Origin: Bacteroidota bacterium
Lineage (GTDB): Bacteria > Bacteroidota > Bacteroidia > Bacteroidales > F082
Reading direction: 5' to 3'
Assembly (NCBI GenBank): GCA_024279935.1
Contig: JAJRQZ010000113.1
Span: forward strand, 1-32,003
Length of the DNA: 32,003 bases
The notes beneath the pieces are model-generated. The model worked only from the letters and a program-made list of their open reading frames with translations. It was not told the DNA's origin and ran no database searches. A program made the position numbers and the translations under genes. Positions 15,590 to 24,661 of this stretch are shown piece after piece (within the stretch, counting starts at the first letter, position 1; each line of letters starts with the position of its first letter).

Positions 15590-17549
15590 AATGCGAGTAA
15601 ATATATCCTTGATTCCTGTATCCGGACTTGTCCATATACCAATCGTTATATGTGCTTCCTCCGGATTCGGCCCACTCAACAAATTTTAAATGCGCGTTTT
15701 CGATGGAAACAGTTTCTATGGGATAATCGAAACTGACGGGGATATGAATAGCCCATGGTAAATTATTGCTTGTTTGATAATATTTGCCGTTTGCTGCATT
15801 ACTGTCATCCTGATCCGTGCCGAACAAAGCCTCATCAGCCAATGCCGTGTTTTCCTTTCCTGCCAGATGGATTTCATACCCCCTTTGCTGGTTCGCAACA
15901 ATAAAGGGATTATAAGGTGCAGTGCCTAAGGCGGCAATTTCAAAACTTCCGTTAAACGACACGACAACATTTATGGCAACCGAGTCGAAATAAGGCAGCG
16001 AGGCATCAGTATTTACGAAGCCGCTGCGCTGAAATATATGGTGGGCATCGTCAAATGCCACGATAACGGCATTTGTTTGATTGGCTTCTGTTCCGTTGGC
16101 ATTTAAGGTAAATACTCCATCGCTTAGGTTCTGTCCGCTAACGGCAGTTACAGTTGACTGGTTTACAGGCAGTTCAAATGCAAAGCCGTTTAAGTATCCA
16201 GCCCCGGTAGCCTGCAATATAAAATTGCTGTTCATTTCAACAACTTCGTTGGATGCATTGGTAATGATGTTGAAATTATAGTCGATAACAACATCGTTAA
16301 AATCGTAATCGCCTTTGCGAGGCCATAAATCTTCGTATGCAAGTGTACCGTAAACATCTTCGGCAGGGCCGTAATTATTATATGCTTTTTCGGGGTCGTT
16401 AGGATAGTCGTCGGTAGAGTTCGGAACGCCGTCGTTATCATCATCATCGGGTTCTTCTCCTTGCTGGATAATCGGGAAGCTTGTTACATCGCTTACAACC
16501 CCTACCTTTCCAAGAGCAATAAATTCAGGGCCGTTCGATGAGTAATATCCGACCTGACGTTCAGGCCCTAATAAAATACCTGTTACGCCAGATAAAATTT
16601 GTTGGATTTGTGCCGGAGTTGCAGCCTTTTTAGGAGTTGTCCTGCTTCCGTTCCCGGTAGTCCAATACTTCATGCTTCCTATTCTCCAGCCTGTACCGTC
16701 AGTCTGTGTCTCGTCCAATTTACAATAAATAGTTTGCCAGCCTGCGTTTACCTCATGCTGAAAACTTGAGGACAGGTCGATTGCCAAAACTTTATTGCCG
16801 TCGGTTATCCTTACATCCGCAATGTTGGGTGCGGTAGGACGTGATGAGACAGTATTTCCCAAATAATAATGATAGGCAATATATTGACCGTATAAATCCC
16901 CATGAAATTTCGCCGGCGCTTCCCATGACCTTACGCCGCCCCTGGTGTCGAAACCCCACATAAATTTATCGGAACTGCCCATTGGGCCTGCGGTTAAAGG
17001 CGTGTTTGCCTCATCCGAAGTATGTATGGAATTGTCGCGGTAAGCTTTCCAGCCGTCGAGGCCGTTTTCAAAATCGCTAATAATATCCGAAAAATTACTT
17101 GCCTCCCTGGATCCCGAAGACCTTAGAACGGGAGGGCTCATATTGAAGGTATGGGTTACCATATTGTTCTCGATGGCTGTCATCCCTAAGACAATTCCGG
17201 TATTGTTCGATGAAATATATAAGCTGTCGCTGGTTGTGGCCAAGCTGACTTGAGTTTGGTATAAGCCATTCATGTCAACGCCTCCGCTTGCGACCATCTT
17301 GCCTGTGCTGTCCGGATCTCCCAAGTAAATGAAGAATTTTACCCTTCTGTACTTTTCGCTCCCGTCGCCATTAACTTTCAGTATGATGGCAACATCATTG
17401 GTCGTATTGAAATTAAAGCCATCAGGTACGTTTATGGCGTCAAGGCCTGCTAGGGGAGGTGTTATGGTTGTTGTTGGCTTTTTACAAGAAAAAAACAAAA
17501 AATTGCCGGCAACCAGCAAGCTTATCAATAAATATTTAAGTGTCTTCAT
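15588..17549 (-). CDS. Lipoprotein with laminin-B-like and LruC (DUF4842) domains
   Basis: 653 residues. Signal peptide ends FLFFSC with Cys22 as probable lipid-bearing residue. Residues 40-130 form an N-terminal beta domain (GFNFNTTNDVAIILKV). Residues about 155-350 resemble a laminin B / DUF642-like module: DFENGLDGWKAYRDN and WEAPAKFHGDLYGQYIAYHYYLG. An acidic calcium-type stretch DDDDNDGVPNSTDDYPNDP (about 371-390) precedes the LruC domain, which opens with TLAYEDLWPRKGDYDFNDVV. LruC is named after a Leptospira outer-surface protein and is frequent in Bacteroidota and Vibrio proteins. Likely a surface-exposed, calcium-binding lipoprotein; partner and ligand unknown. Transcribed from the promoter at 17600-17632. 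Confidence 0.8.
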   Translation of the reverse strand: MKTLKYLLISLLVAGNFLFFSCKKPTTTITPPLAGLDAINVPDGFNFNTTNDVAIILKVNGDGSEKYRRVKFFIYLGDPDSTGKMVASGGVDMNGLYQTQVSLATTSDSLYISSNNTGIVLGMTAIENNMVTHTFNMSPPVLRSSGSREASNFSDIISDFENGLDGWKAYRDNSIHTSDEANTPLTAGPMGSSDKFMWGFDTRGGVRSWEAPAKFHGDLYGQYIAYHYYLGNTVSSRPTAPNIADVRITDGNKVLAIDLSSSFQHEVNAGWQTIYCKLDETQTDGTGWRIGSMKYWTTGNGSRTTPKKAATPAQIQQILSGVTGILLGPERQVGYYSSNGPEFIALGKVGVVSDVTSFPIIQQGEEPDDDDNDGVPNSTDDYPNDPEKAYNNYGPAEDVYGTLAYEDLWPRKGDYDFNDVVIDYNFNIITNASNEVVEMNSNFILQATGAGYLNGFAFELPVNQSTVTAVSGQNLSDGVFTLNANGTEANQTNAVIVAFDDAHHIFQRSGFVNTDASLPYFDSVAINVVVSFNGSFEIAALGTAPYNPFIVANQQRGYEIHLAGKENTALADEALFGTDQDDSNAANGKYYQTSNNLPWAIHIPVSFDYPIETVSIENAHLKFVEWAESGGSTYNDWYMDKSGYRNQGYIYSH

Positions 17550-17599
17550 GTTAGTAATATATTATTTAGTAAACTTATTTCAATAAGTATTCCAAAAAA

Positions 17600-17632
17600 C
17601 AAAGATAATGTGCCAGAGGTAAAACTTCCAAA
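17600..17632 (-). promoter_or_regulatory. Bacteroidota-type promoter of the LruC lipoprotein
   Basis: On the minus strand TTTG (17632-17629), 21 bases, then TATCTTTG (17607-17600), matching -33 TTTG and -7 TAnnTTTG. It is 51 bp before the start codon. The rest of the gap 17550-17852 shows nothing else that I recognise. Confidence 0.5.
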
Positions 17633-17852
17633 CTAATTTTAGGAATCTGCTCGTAAGATGAAGTTATATATGTGCAACTAAAAGGTAAACAGCAAGTTGC
17701 CGCTGCAAGTTGAAATTGTTTTAATTTTGAAGTCGTGGCGAAAACCATAGATATTTAATAGTGATAATCTTTGTTCGACTCAACTAATGTCCGATAACGG
17801 GAAAAAATTCCGCGACAGGGAAATCGCATGCGATATTTCTATTTATGGCCTT

Positions 17853-18527
17853 TCACCTGTCATCATCATTGAAATTGACGATATAATTACTAAAAACGAT
17901 AGAAACAGAGCCCGTTTTCATATCCTTATCCTTAAATTTACCTTCGTCAACTTCAATTGAGTTCCCCATTATTCTCCATGGTATATTGATGCCTTTTGTT
18001 TCAAACTTAAAAGTCATCTTATCAGGAAGAAGTTGTTTGCCATATTTAAAATCAATTAAAAAACTACCTGAACGTCGGGTAAAAGTTTCGCTTCGCTGAA
18101 CCAGATAATCGTCAATGCGTATCCAAAGCTTTATCATAACGATTTTACCGTCGGCCTTTGGCAGTAGTTTAAGTATAAAGCAGGTATTCCCGTCAATATC
18201 CTCCCTTCCTGCAAACACAACCATATTATCCTCGCCGGCAACTGTTTTCATAAAAGGTCGGAAACCATATTTGGGTATCATTATAAAACCTTTGGTATCG
18301 ACATCAAGTTTGTTGGGGTATTGGTAGGTGATTTTCGCCTTTCTCGGCGACATCCTCAAAAAGTCAACGTCAACATTGATTTCAGCATCGGCAGTATAAG
18401 ATTTAATATGCTGGATTTTGTTTTGAGCCGAATCCAAAACTATCAAAGGGTCGATATCTTGCGAGAAAGCATTGGCCGAAAGCAAGGCAAATAATATAAA
18501 AACATATATTTGAATAAGGAGCTTCAT
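17853..18527 (-). CDS. LolA-like outer-membrane lipoprotein-sorting protein
   Basis: 224 residues with a signal peptide ending SANAFSQ. The mature part shows the half-barrel LolA/LolB-type pattern: LDSAQNKIQHIKSYTADAEINVDV, RMSPRKAKITYQYPNKLDVDTKGFIMIP, and a repeated strand pattern such as LIDFKYGKQLLPDKMTFKFETKG. It is the third gene of an operon with an ABC-2 permease (7 bp upstream) and an ABC ATPase. LolA-fold proteins carry acyl chains through the periplasm, so the trio may move a lipid or lipoprotein outward. It is not the housekeeping LolA by context; substrate unknown. Confidence 0.7.
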   Translation of the reverse strand: MKLLIQIYVFILFALLSANAFSQDIDPLIVLDSAQNKIQHIKSYTADAEINVDVDFLRMSPRKAKITYQYPNKLDVDTKGFIMIPKYGFRPFMKTVAGEDNMVVFAGREDIDGNTCFILKLLPKADGKIVMIKLWIRIDDYLVQRSETFTRRSGSFLIDFKYGKQLLPDKMTFKFETKGINIPWRIMGNSIEVDEGKFKDKDMKTGSVSIVFSNYIVNFNDDDR

Positions 18528-18534
18528 TGGAGTT

Positions 18535-19374
18535 TTATGTTAAGATATCCTTTCTGAGAAAAATATAAAGGCTTAGAATATAAAAGGCGACAATATGTAC
18601 GACTAATATAATGGCCTCGAAAACAATATGTTGCATATTAACATCGAATGCGAAAAACGATTGCCACCCACCCATGTATGTCGTAAACAAGAATGGCTTA
18701 ATAATATTTATAAACGGTATATTGAAGGTTGACAAAAAGGTTAGGCTTATCACAATTGCCAGCGACATCAATATTGCTGTTATCGAATTGTCGAACAAAG
18801 TGGATAGCATTATTGAAAGTGAGGCAACGGTGAGCATGCTCAATATCCCAAATGAATAGGCAAGTATAAAACGCCATAATACATCGTCGGCCTCGAAAAT
18901 GTTTATGGTATCGTTAGTGACCAATAAATCGCCCTTGCCAAGGAAAAGATATCCTAGGCCAAGGCTCAAGGCCGCTAAAAAAACTATGAGCAGGGCCACG
19001 TAAATAAATCCTGCGATAAATTTCGAGCTTATTATCGTAAACCTGCTAACCGGCCTGCTCAGTACAAGCCGGAAAGTGCCTGACTGGTATTCTCCCGACA
19101 CTAGATCGCCGGTAACCAAGACTATTAGCAATGGAATGTGTACCCAAAGCGAGCGAAGGACTATATGTGCGTAGAGATTTCCATTTACAAGTTTTCCTTG
19201 AAAGGTAAAAGAATCCTTTAAGTTGGAAGTAAGGAAGTCCAATACGGTCTTGGCTTCGTGGCTGACTGCAACCAGAAGCATGATCACAATAAACAGGATG
19301 GCAGCAAAACCTATGTAGGAGCGCCTTCGGATGAAAACCTTATATATCTCGATAAATAATATCTTCATTTTCAA
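18535..19374 (-). CDS. ABC-2 type transporter permease
   Basis: 279 residues with six hydrophobic segments, the first at about 19-37 (YIGFAAILFIVIMLLVA) and then around 70-84, 115-147, 168-188, 193-212 and 250-272. GDLVSGEYQSGTFRLVLSRPVSR is the conserved cytoplasmic coupling segment of the ABC-2/NatB-like family. The start overlaps the end of the ATPase gene by 4 bp (ATGA), so they are coupled. Likely an exporter; the LolA-like protein that follows points to a lipid-type substrate. Confidence 0.85.
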   Translation of the reverse strand: MKMKILFIEIYKVFIRRRSYIGFAAILFIVIMLLVAVSHEAKTVLDFLTSNLKDSFTFQGKLVNGNLYAHIVLRSLWVHIPLLIVLVTGDLVSGEYQSGTFRLVLSRPVSRFTIISSKFIAGFIYVALLIVFLAALSLGLGYLFLGKGDLLVTNDTINIFEADDVLWRFILAYSFGILSMLTVASLSIMLSTLFDNSITAILMSLAIVISLTFLSTFNIPFINIIKPFLFTTYMGGWQSFFAFDVNMQHIVFEAIILVVHIVAFYILSLYIFLRKDILT

Positions 19375-20279
19375 GTATAAGTTAAATAGTAATTCTCAAG
19401 AGCCTTTTCTTTAGTTAATTCAAATACCTTGAAGTCGGACATCTGTAAATATTGGTTTATATATGGTATTGCATCATGGGAGCAGTTCAGTTTTATGCAG
19501 TCGTCGTCCAGCCTTATATTCTTGATGGGCAACCTGCTGTTTTGTAACTTCTGAAAGGCTTCCTTAGGTTCGTTGACGCGTATAATGATACTCATTTTCC
19601 CTCTGTCAACAATTTCTTTTACGCTTCCTTCGCAAACGGAACTGCCTTTGTTGATGATAATCATTCTGTTAGCAATGTTCTCGATTTCATCTAGTTGATG
19701 TGATGAGATGATGACTGTCATTCCTTTTTCCTTGTTCAGCTTCAGGATCAATTCCCTTATGTCGCGCATCCCTTTGGGGTCGAGGCCGGAAAAAGGTTCG
19801 TCGAGTATCAGTAAATCAGGCTGGTTCATGATTGCCTGGGCAAAGCCCAGCCTTTGCTTCATACCATGTGAGTAGGATCCTACTTTGCTGTTTGTCCTGT
19901 CGCTAAGGCCAACGATTTGAAATAATTCGTGAAGTTCGTCTTCGGTTTTTTTAATTCCTGAATATTCAGATAATATTTGAAGGTTTTTCATTGCACTTAT
20001 ACGCTCGTAAAACCCGGGTTTTTCAACTATCGACCCTATTCGCGACAGAATTTTCCAGCGGTCGTCGGCCAATTCGTTGTCGAATATCTCGATGGCCCCC
20101 ATTTCTTGCTTTACTAAAGTCAACAAAATTTTTAAAGTAGTGCTCTTGCCTGAGCCGTTTGGACCTAAAAAACCGTAAATATCACCTTCGCGGACTTCCA
20201 TGTCCAGATTGTTAAGAGCAATTAACCCGCCAAAACTCTTACAAAGGCCCCTTACCTTTACTATGCTTTTGCTGCTCAT
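19371..20279 (-). CDS. ABC transporter ATP-binding protein
   Basis: 302 residues. Walker A GPNGSGKST (39-47), Q-loop in ILSRIGSIVEKPGFYE, signature YSHGMKQRL (136-144), Walker B LLILDEP (156-162) with D-loop SGLDP, and H-loop SSHQLDEIE. The C-terminal 80 residues are the accessory domain common to CcmA/NatA-like ATPases. It drives the ABC-2 permease encoded next. Its ATG overlaps the stop of a 50-residue upstream ORF (ATGA), so its translation may depend on that ORF. Confidence 0.93.
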   Translation of the reverse strand: MSSKSIVKVRGLCKSFGGLIALNNLDMEVREGDIYGFLGPNGSGKSTTLKILLTLVKQEMGAIEIFDNELADDRWKILSRIGSIVEKPGFYERISAMKNLQILSEYSGIKKTEDELHELFQIVGLSDRTNSKVGSYSHGMKQRLGFAQAIMNQPDLLILDEPFSGLDPKGMRDIRELILKLNKEKGMTVIISSHQLDEIENIANRMIIINKGSSVCEGSVKEIVDRGKMSIIIRVNEPKEAFQKLQNSRLPIKNIRLDDDCIKLNCSHDAIPYINQYLQMSDFKVFELTKEKALENYYLTYT

Positions 20280-20428
20280 AAAGCAAGGTGGTTTGATGGT
20301 CCGGAATTTAACATGGGCGTATTGCTTTTCTCTTCTCTTCTAAACGCAGTTATGCCGCGGAACACATTTACCAGCGAGAATGCGTTATTGTTACGACGAT
20401 AAAAAAATCCGTAGTTTTTATTATTCAT
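20276..20428 (-). CDS. Small 50-residue ORF overlapping the ABC ATPase start
   Basis: ATG at 20428 to TGA at 20278-20276, where TGA overlaps the ATG of the ABC ATPase. The product begins MNNKNYGFFYRRNNNAFSLV and continues with VFRGITAFRREEKSN; it is basic, without a signal peptide or clear membrane helix. I do not recognise it. The start-stop overlap matches the couplings further down the operon, which argues that it is translated, either as a small protein or as a leader controlling the ATPase. Against it: short length and no known family. The remaining gap 20429-20535 holds only an imperfect inverted repeat (CAGTTC 20454-20459 with GAACTG 20472-20477 on the plus strand). Confidence 0.4.
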   Translation of the reverse strand: MNNKNYGFFYRRNNNAFSLVNVFRGITAFRREEKSNTPMLNSGPSNHLAL

Positions 20429-20535
20429 AGTACCAGGTTTGTATTTTAATCAACAGTTCAAACCATTTTTAGAACTGTAAATATAGAAAAAAACACCAAG
20501 CTGATAAATGAAAATATCTTAAAAGCGTTTTTGTG

Positions 20536-21174
20536 TTATGCGGGCACAACTTTATAATCCAGATTGACGAACAAATCGGCTTTCGACTTCAGCGAAAGTA
20601 CCGCCCTATGCTCGCATTCGAGAACCCTGAACCTCAATTCATCGGTTTTTTCCTTTCCCCTGTTTGATTGAGCCTTTTTTGTTTCGTGATATGTTAATTC
20701 GATAAAAACACGCAGATCCGCTCCTTCGATGTTTATGGCGTACAATCCGTCCGCGACAAGTATTTCTATATTGTTGAAATCAGTGGTTAGCATGTCGATG
20801 TCCTGAGTAACCAGGTCAACGCAGGGCATGGTGCTTTTACGGTTATTATAAAAATCATCAAGGGTTTTGTATATGTCGTCCCAAAGATATTCGCCGGGGC
20901 CAACAACATCCTCTACCCCATGTTCTTTCCTATAGTCCTGTCGTTCAAGAGGATGCGTATTATAGAAGTTGTCTATGTGTATTGGTTTCACCTTAAACCC
21001 CTTATTGATAAGTTCTTTTGCAACAACATGTGTGAGCTCCGATTTTCCGGAACCTGATTCGCCTGATATTGCAACAATGAATTTATCCTTGTTTTTTCTT
21101 TTAATGATTTCTTTTACGATGGCGGCAGCGGCCTCGCGGTGTTTGTCATGTATCAACAAAATATCTTCGAGCAT
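20536..21174 (-). CDS. Uridine-kinase-like P-loop kinase
   Basis: 212 residues. Walker A GESGSGKS (38-45) follows the first beta-strand KFIVAIS; IHIDNFYNTHP is the uridine kinase/phosphoribulokinase substrate segment, and ILVADGLYAIN the Walker B-like strand. FIELTYHETKKAQSNRGKEK resembles the LID region with arginines. Uridine kinase adds phosphate to uridine or cytidine, but this fold also includes kinases for sugars and other metabolites. It lies 17 bp after the GH65 fusion gene on the same strand, so a sugar or nucleoside role coupled to phosphorolysis is possible. Substrate not readable from sequence. Confidence 0.75.
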   Translation of the reverse strand: MLEDILLIHDKHREAAAAIVKEIIKRKNKDKFIVAISGESGSGKSELTHVVAKELINKGFKVKPIHIDNFYNTHPLERQDYRKEHGVEDVVGPGEYLWDDIYKTLDDFYNNRKSTMPCVDLVTQDIDMLTTDFNNIEILVADGLYAINIEGADLRVFIELTYHETKKAQSNRGKEKTDELRFRVLECEHRAVLSLKSKADLFVNLDYKVVPA

Positions 21175-21191
21175 GTTAAAAAGGTGTTTGA

Positions 21192-24100
21192 CTATAAGTT
21201 CAATAATGTGTTCGAATTTGCCTTTAGGCTGAAAACTTCATTTTTAAATTTAATTATTGTTTCTTTGTCGGTTTCAACTTCAACTTTTTCTTTTGAAATC
21301 GCGAAGGAATAATTTACGTTTTTAAATTTTATCTTAAGCCTGATGGTTTTCCAGTTTTCAGGAAGCTTAGGGTTGATGTTCAATATTTCGCCCCTGGTGT
21401 CAACGCCTGCAAAAGTGGAGATGGCGGTCATTATCGTTCCTGCCATGACTCCTGCATGAATTCCTTCGGCGGTAGTTCCTCCTTGGATGTCGTCAAAGTC
21501 GCTGGCGAGCGCATCGGAATATAGTTCCCATGAAAGTTCCTCATCTCCAATTATTTGTGCCAATTGTGCATGAACAACCCGGCTCAAGGTTGATCCGTGT
21601 GAGGTTCTTTTTAGGTAGTATTCAAGGTTCTTGTTTAGATAATCACTGCTTAATTTATATGAAAGGTCTTCCAGCAGTTTGTCAACGGTTTCCTTGTTGA
21701 GGTTATAAAACGTCATAAGCATATCTGCCTGTTTGGATACTTTGTAGTCGTCGGCCGATTTGCCCTCTGCTTTAAGCAGCCTGTCCATGCGATACACATT
21801 GCCGTATTTTTTCAAATAGTAATCCCAATCGAGTTCCTTTAGGTCGAAATAACCATCATATTGAGAAATAATATCATCCTTTACAAGCAGGTTCAGATTA
21901 TGTTGAATATCGCTCCAGAGCTCCAGCTCGCTTTCTGTCAGGTTAATCCTGTCAAGCAGATCTTCGGCATCGTCCCAAATCGTCTCCAGGATCTCGGGCA
22001 CTTTCCCGAAAAGCCAGGCTACCATCAAATTTGTGTATGCATTGTCTTTGAGGCCTCCTTTTTCGGTTCCCGGATATGATTCGTGAAATTCATCAGGTCC
22101 CATGACTTCACCAATGGAATATTTTTTTGTTTTTTTGTTGAGCTGGCATTTGCTCGCCCAAAAACGTGCTATTTCCAATATCATTTCGGCACCATACTTT
22201 TTAAGGAAATCTATATCGGAAGTAGTGTTCACATATTGCCAGACATTATATGCGATTGCCAGCGACACATGTCGTTGCAGCGAACTGTGGTCTTCGCCCC
22301 ATTCCCCTGAAACAGGGTTTAAATGGACTATCTGGGTCTCTTCGCTCCCATCGCTGCCGCTTTGCCATGGATACATCGCCCCTTTGTAGCCGTGTTCCCG
22401 GGCATAGTCTTTGGCCATTTGCAAGCGGCGATAACGATACATCAACAGTTCTCGGGCAGTTTTTGGGAAATGAATATTGTAAAACGGAAGTATAAAGAGT
22501 TCGTCCCAAAAGATATGACCCCTGTAGGCTTCGCCATGAAGGCCTCTTGCCGTTATGCTGGCATCGAGTTTTTGGTTGTGGTTGGAGGCCGAGACCAGAA
22601 GATGGTAAAGATGCAACCTCAGTAATCCCTGGGATTTCCTGTCGCCCTCAATTTTAATATCTGCCTCCGACCATAATTCGGCCCACGCTAATTTGCTGGC
22701 AGAGAATACCGTGTCAAAACCATTTAAGCTGCTCAAGTTGCTTAATGCTGCATCTTTTAAATCACTTCTGGTCCCCAAAGAAGAGTGGATACTTACAAGT
22801 TTTTGAAACTCAATGCTTTTGCCTTCTTGGATCTCGTAATCCATATATGTGTAAACAATCCCGTCATCGGTACTAACACCGAATCGGATATCTTTGTTGC
22901 ATATTAGTTTAGATGCTATTGCGATGTGTCTGTCCGATTGGTTTGTTTTAACCTCCAGATAGGATAAATTATTTTCGCCGCCTTGGCTAACCGACTCTAG
23001 GTGTTTGGCATTAAGGCTTTTGTATCTTTCAACACCCTCGTTGATTATTGTCCCGTCAATGGCCGAGGCAAGGCTGAGGCAGGCAGAATAGTTTAGGGCG
23101 GTGATTTTATATCTTATTGCAGCAAGATGTGGGTTATACATGCTGGCAATTCGCTCCGATTCAATTAGGGTTTCACGGCCTAATTCATCGATGACTTTCA
23201 TTTTACGGCTTAACAAACCCGTTTTAAGGTTAAGCGAACGATCGATGTAAACAATATCCCCGTCGTTTGGGTTGAACCATGGGTCGTCGTCAATCTTAAA
23301 CTTAAATACCAGCCAGTTTGGTATGTTTACAAAATCCTCATTTACGATATCCCTTCCTGAAATAGTGGTTGTTAGGCGGTTATACATTCCGGCAATATAT
23401 GTTCCGGGGTAATTATATTTATTGGCCGAGGATTCCTCCATGGCTCCGCGGCAACCGAAAAAACCATTTCCAACGCTCAGGAGCGCTTCCCTCGATTTTT
23501 CCTTTTCAGGGATATAATCATGGTATTTTAATTTCCACGATTCTTCTTCCAGGCCTTTTTCAAACCATTTTTCAATTTGCCCGAAGTCGAATTCGGCAAT
23601 GTCGCCAACAACTACGTCGGCGCCATTTATCAGCAAAGCCTGATGATTGTTCTCACGTGCGAGTCCCAATACAAGTCCGAAATTCCCGTTCTTCCCTGCG
23701 GCCACACCCGATGAGGCGTCCTCAACTACTACGGTACGCGAAATGTCGGCGTCCAAATTTTTTGCGGCAGTAGTAAAAATGTCGGCAGCAGGTTTTCCCT
23801 TAAGTCCCATTTCGGCCGAGACAATACCATCAACACGGGTTTCGACAAGATGTGTGAGATTTGCGGCATTTAACACAGCCTCGCAGTTTTTGCTCGATGA
23901 GGCGACCCCAACGCGTATTCCTTCTTCGTGCAAGCGCTTCATCAGTTCAACGGTAGTTGTAAAGACTTCAACACCTTCGGCTTTAAGAACGTCGTTGAAG
24001 GCCTCGTTTTTTCTGTTTCCCAAGCCGCAAACTGTTTCCATGGCGATGCTGTCATCCTGGTTTCCGAATGGCATGTCGATAGACCGTGAATCCAAAAAGG

Positions 24101-24323
24101 ATTTTACGCCATCGTAGCGAGGCTTGCCGTCAACATAGCTTAAATAATCATCTGATGTAAATTCAACAAAACGGCTTTTGTTCTTTTCGGATTGTTGCCT
24201 AAGGAACTCATCGAACATTTTTTTCCATGCACGGCTATGAACCTCAGCAGTTTTGGTAATTACACCGTCGAGGTCGAAGATGATGGCATCAATATTTTTA
24301 TGTTGCATTTCGCTTTTTATCAA
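21192..24323 (-). CDS. Fusion of beta-phosphoglucomutase (HAD) and GH65 sugar phosphorylase
   Basis: 1043 residues. Residues 1-260 are a HAD phosphatase/mutase of the beta-phosphoglucomutase type: AIIFDLDGVITKTAEVHSRAW (D17, D19), VGVASSSKN and VVVEDASSGVAAGKNGNFG. From about 275 the GH65 fold begins: LLSVGNGFFGCRGAMEE, GEAYRGHIFWDELF, PWQSGSDGSEETQ, and MGPDEFHE at 741-748, where E745 corresponds to the general acid of GH65 maltose/trehalose/kojibiose phosphorylases. The phosphorylase would release beta-glucose 1-phosphate, which the fused mutase turns into glucose 6-phosphate. The disaccharide is not readable. The start could also be the Met at residue 6. Such genes usually stand side by side; here they are one polypeptide. 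Confidence 0.9.
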   Translation of the reverse strand: MIKSEMQHKNIDAIIFDLDGVITKTAEVHSRAWKKMFDEFLRQQSEKNKSRFVEFTSDDYLSYVDGKPRYDGVKSFLDSRSIDMPFGNQDDSIAMETVCGLGNRKNEAFNDVLKAEGVEVFTTTVELMKRLHEEGIRVGVASSSKNCEAVLNAANLTHLVETRVDGIVSAEMGLKGKPAADIFTTAAKNLDADISRTVVVEDASSGVAAGKNGNFGLVLGLARENNHQALLINGADVVVGDIAEFDFGQIEKWFEKGLEEESWKLKYHDYIPEKEKSREALLSVGNGFFGCRGAMEESSANKYNYPGTYIAGMYNRLTTTISGRDIVNEDFVNIPNWLVFKFKIDDDPWFNPNDGDIVYIDRSLNLKTGLLSRKMKVIDELGRETLIESERIASMYNPHLAAIRYKITALNYSACLSLASAIDGTIINEGVERYKSLNAKHLESVSQGGENNLSYLEVKTNQSDRHIAIASKLICNKDIRFGVSTDDGIVYTYMDYEIQEGKSIEFQKLVSIHSSLGTRSDLKDAALSNLSSLNGFDTVFSASKLAWAELWSEADIKIEGDRKSQGLLRLHLYHLLVSASNHNQKLDASITARGLHGEAYRGHIFWDELFILPFYNIHFPKTARELLMYRYRRLQMAKDYAREHGYKGAMYPWQSGSDGSEETQIVHLNPVSGEWGEDHSSLQRHVSLAIAYNVWQYVNTTSDIDFLKKYGAEMILEIARFWASKCQLNKKTKKYSIGEVMGPDEFHESYPGTEKGGLKDNAYTNLMVAWLFGKVPEILETIWDDAEDLLDRINLTESELELWSDIQHNLNLLVKDDIISQYDGYFDLKELDWDYYLKKYGNVYRMDRLLKAEGKSADDYKVSKQADMLMTFYNLNKETVDKLLEDLSYKLSSDYLNKNLEYYLKRTSHGSTLSRVVHAQLAQIIGDEELSWELYSDALASDFDDIQGGTTAEGIHAGVMAGTIMTAISTFAGVDTRGEILNINPKLPENWKTIRLKIKFKNVNYSFAISKEKVEVETDKETIIKFKNEVFSLKANSNTLLNL

Positions 24324-24661
24324 TTTAAGAAAAGAGTTGCAAATTTCTTAATTATTTGATTGCAAACTGTCAAAAGTAAGGCTTATCGACCAAATAAATA
24401 AAAGTTGCCTGTAATTAATTAGTAGTTATGCTTTTGCAAACGGTTGCGGAATGGGAATGAGTTAAAAGTTGAACATGCCGGGGCATCGCCTGGGAGGTGG
24501 TCTGTCCTCAATATGCAAGCCAAAACCTACTAAGCGCAATCTTCCGTTATTCAACGAAATATTTGTTGATGCGACCGCCCGCTACCGGACTCTCCCTTAT
24601 AATCACATCATTTGCTTAAAATCTTAAATTTGCTGATCGATAAGTTTAAAACTAATCTTAG
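24324..24661. other. Non-coding gap between divergent genes
   Basis: Divergent promoter region for the GH65 fusion (minus) and the PAP2 gene (plus). TAAATTTG (24625-24632) is a -7 box for the plus strand. A short open stretch from an ATG near 24473 to TAA about 24622 reads NMPGHRLGGGLSSICKPK and is not like any protein I know. No repeats or RNA genes seen. Confidence 0.4.
24625..24632 (+). promoter_or_regulatory. -7 box of the PAP2 phosphatase gene
   Basis: TAAATTTG matches TAnnTTTG, 29 bp before the GTG start at 24662; no -33 element at the right distance. Confidence 0.35.

Noticed and set aside
21840-22625. Several plus-strand open frames opposite the GH65 gene
   Set aside because: No protein-like motifs; all lie within the strongly supported minus-strand fusion.
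24473-24622. Short open frame in the gap before the PAP2 gene
   Set aside because: No recognisable family, no start context and no overlap with a neighbour; kept only as a note.
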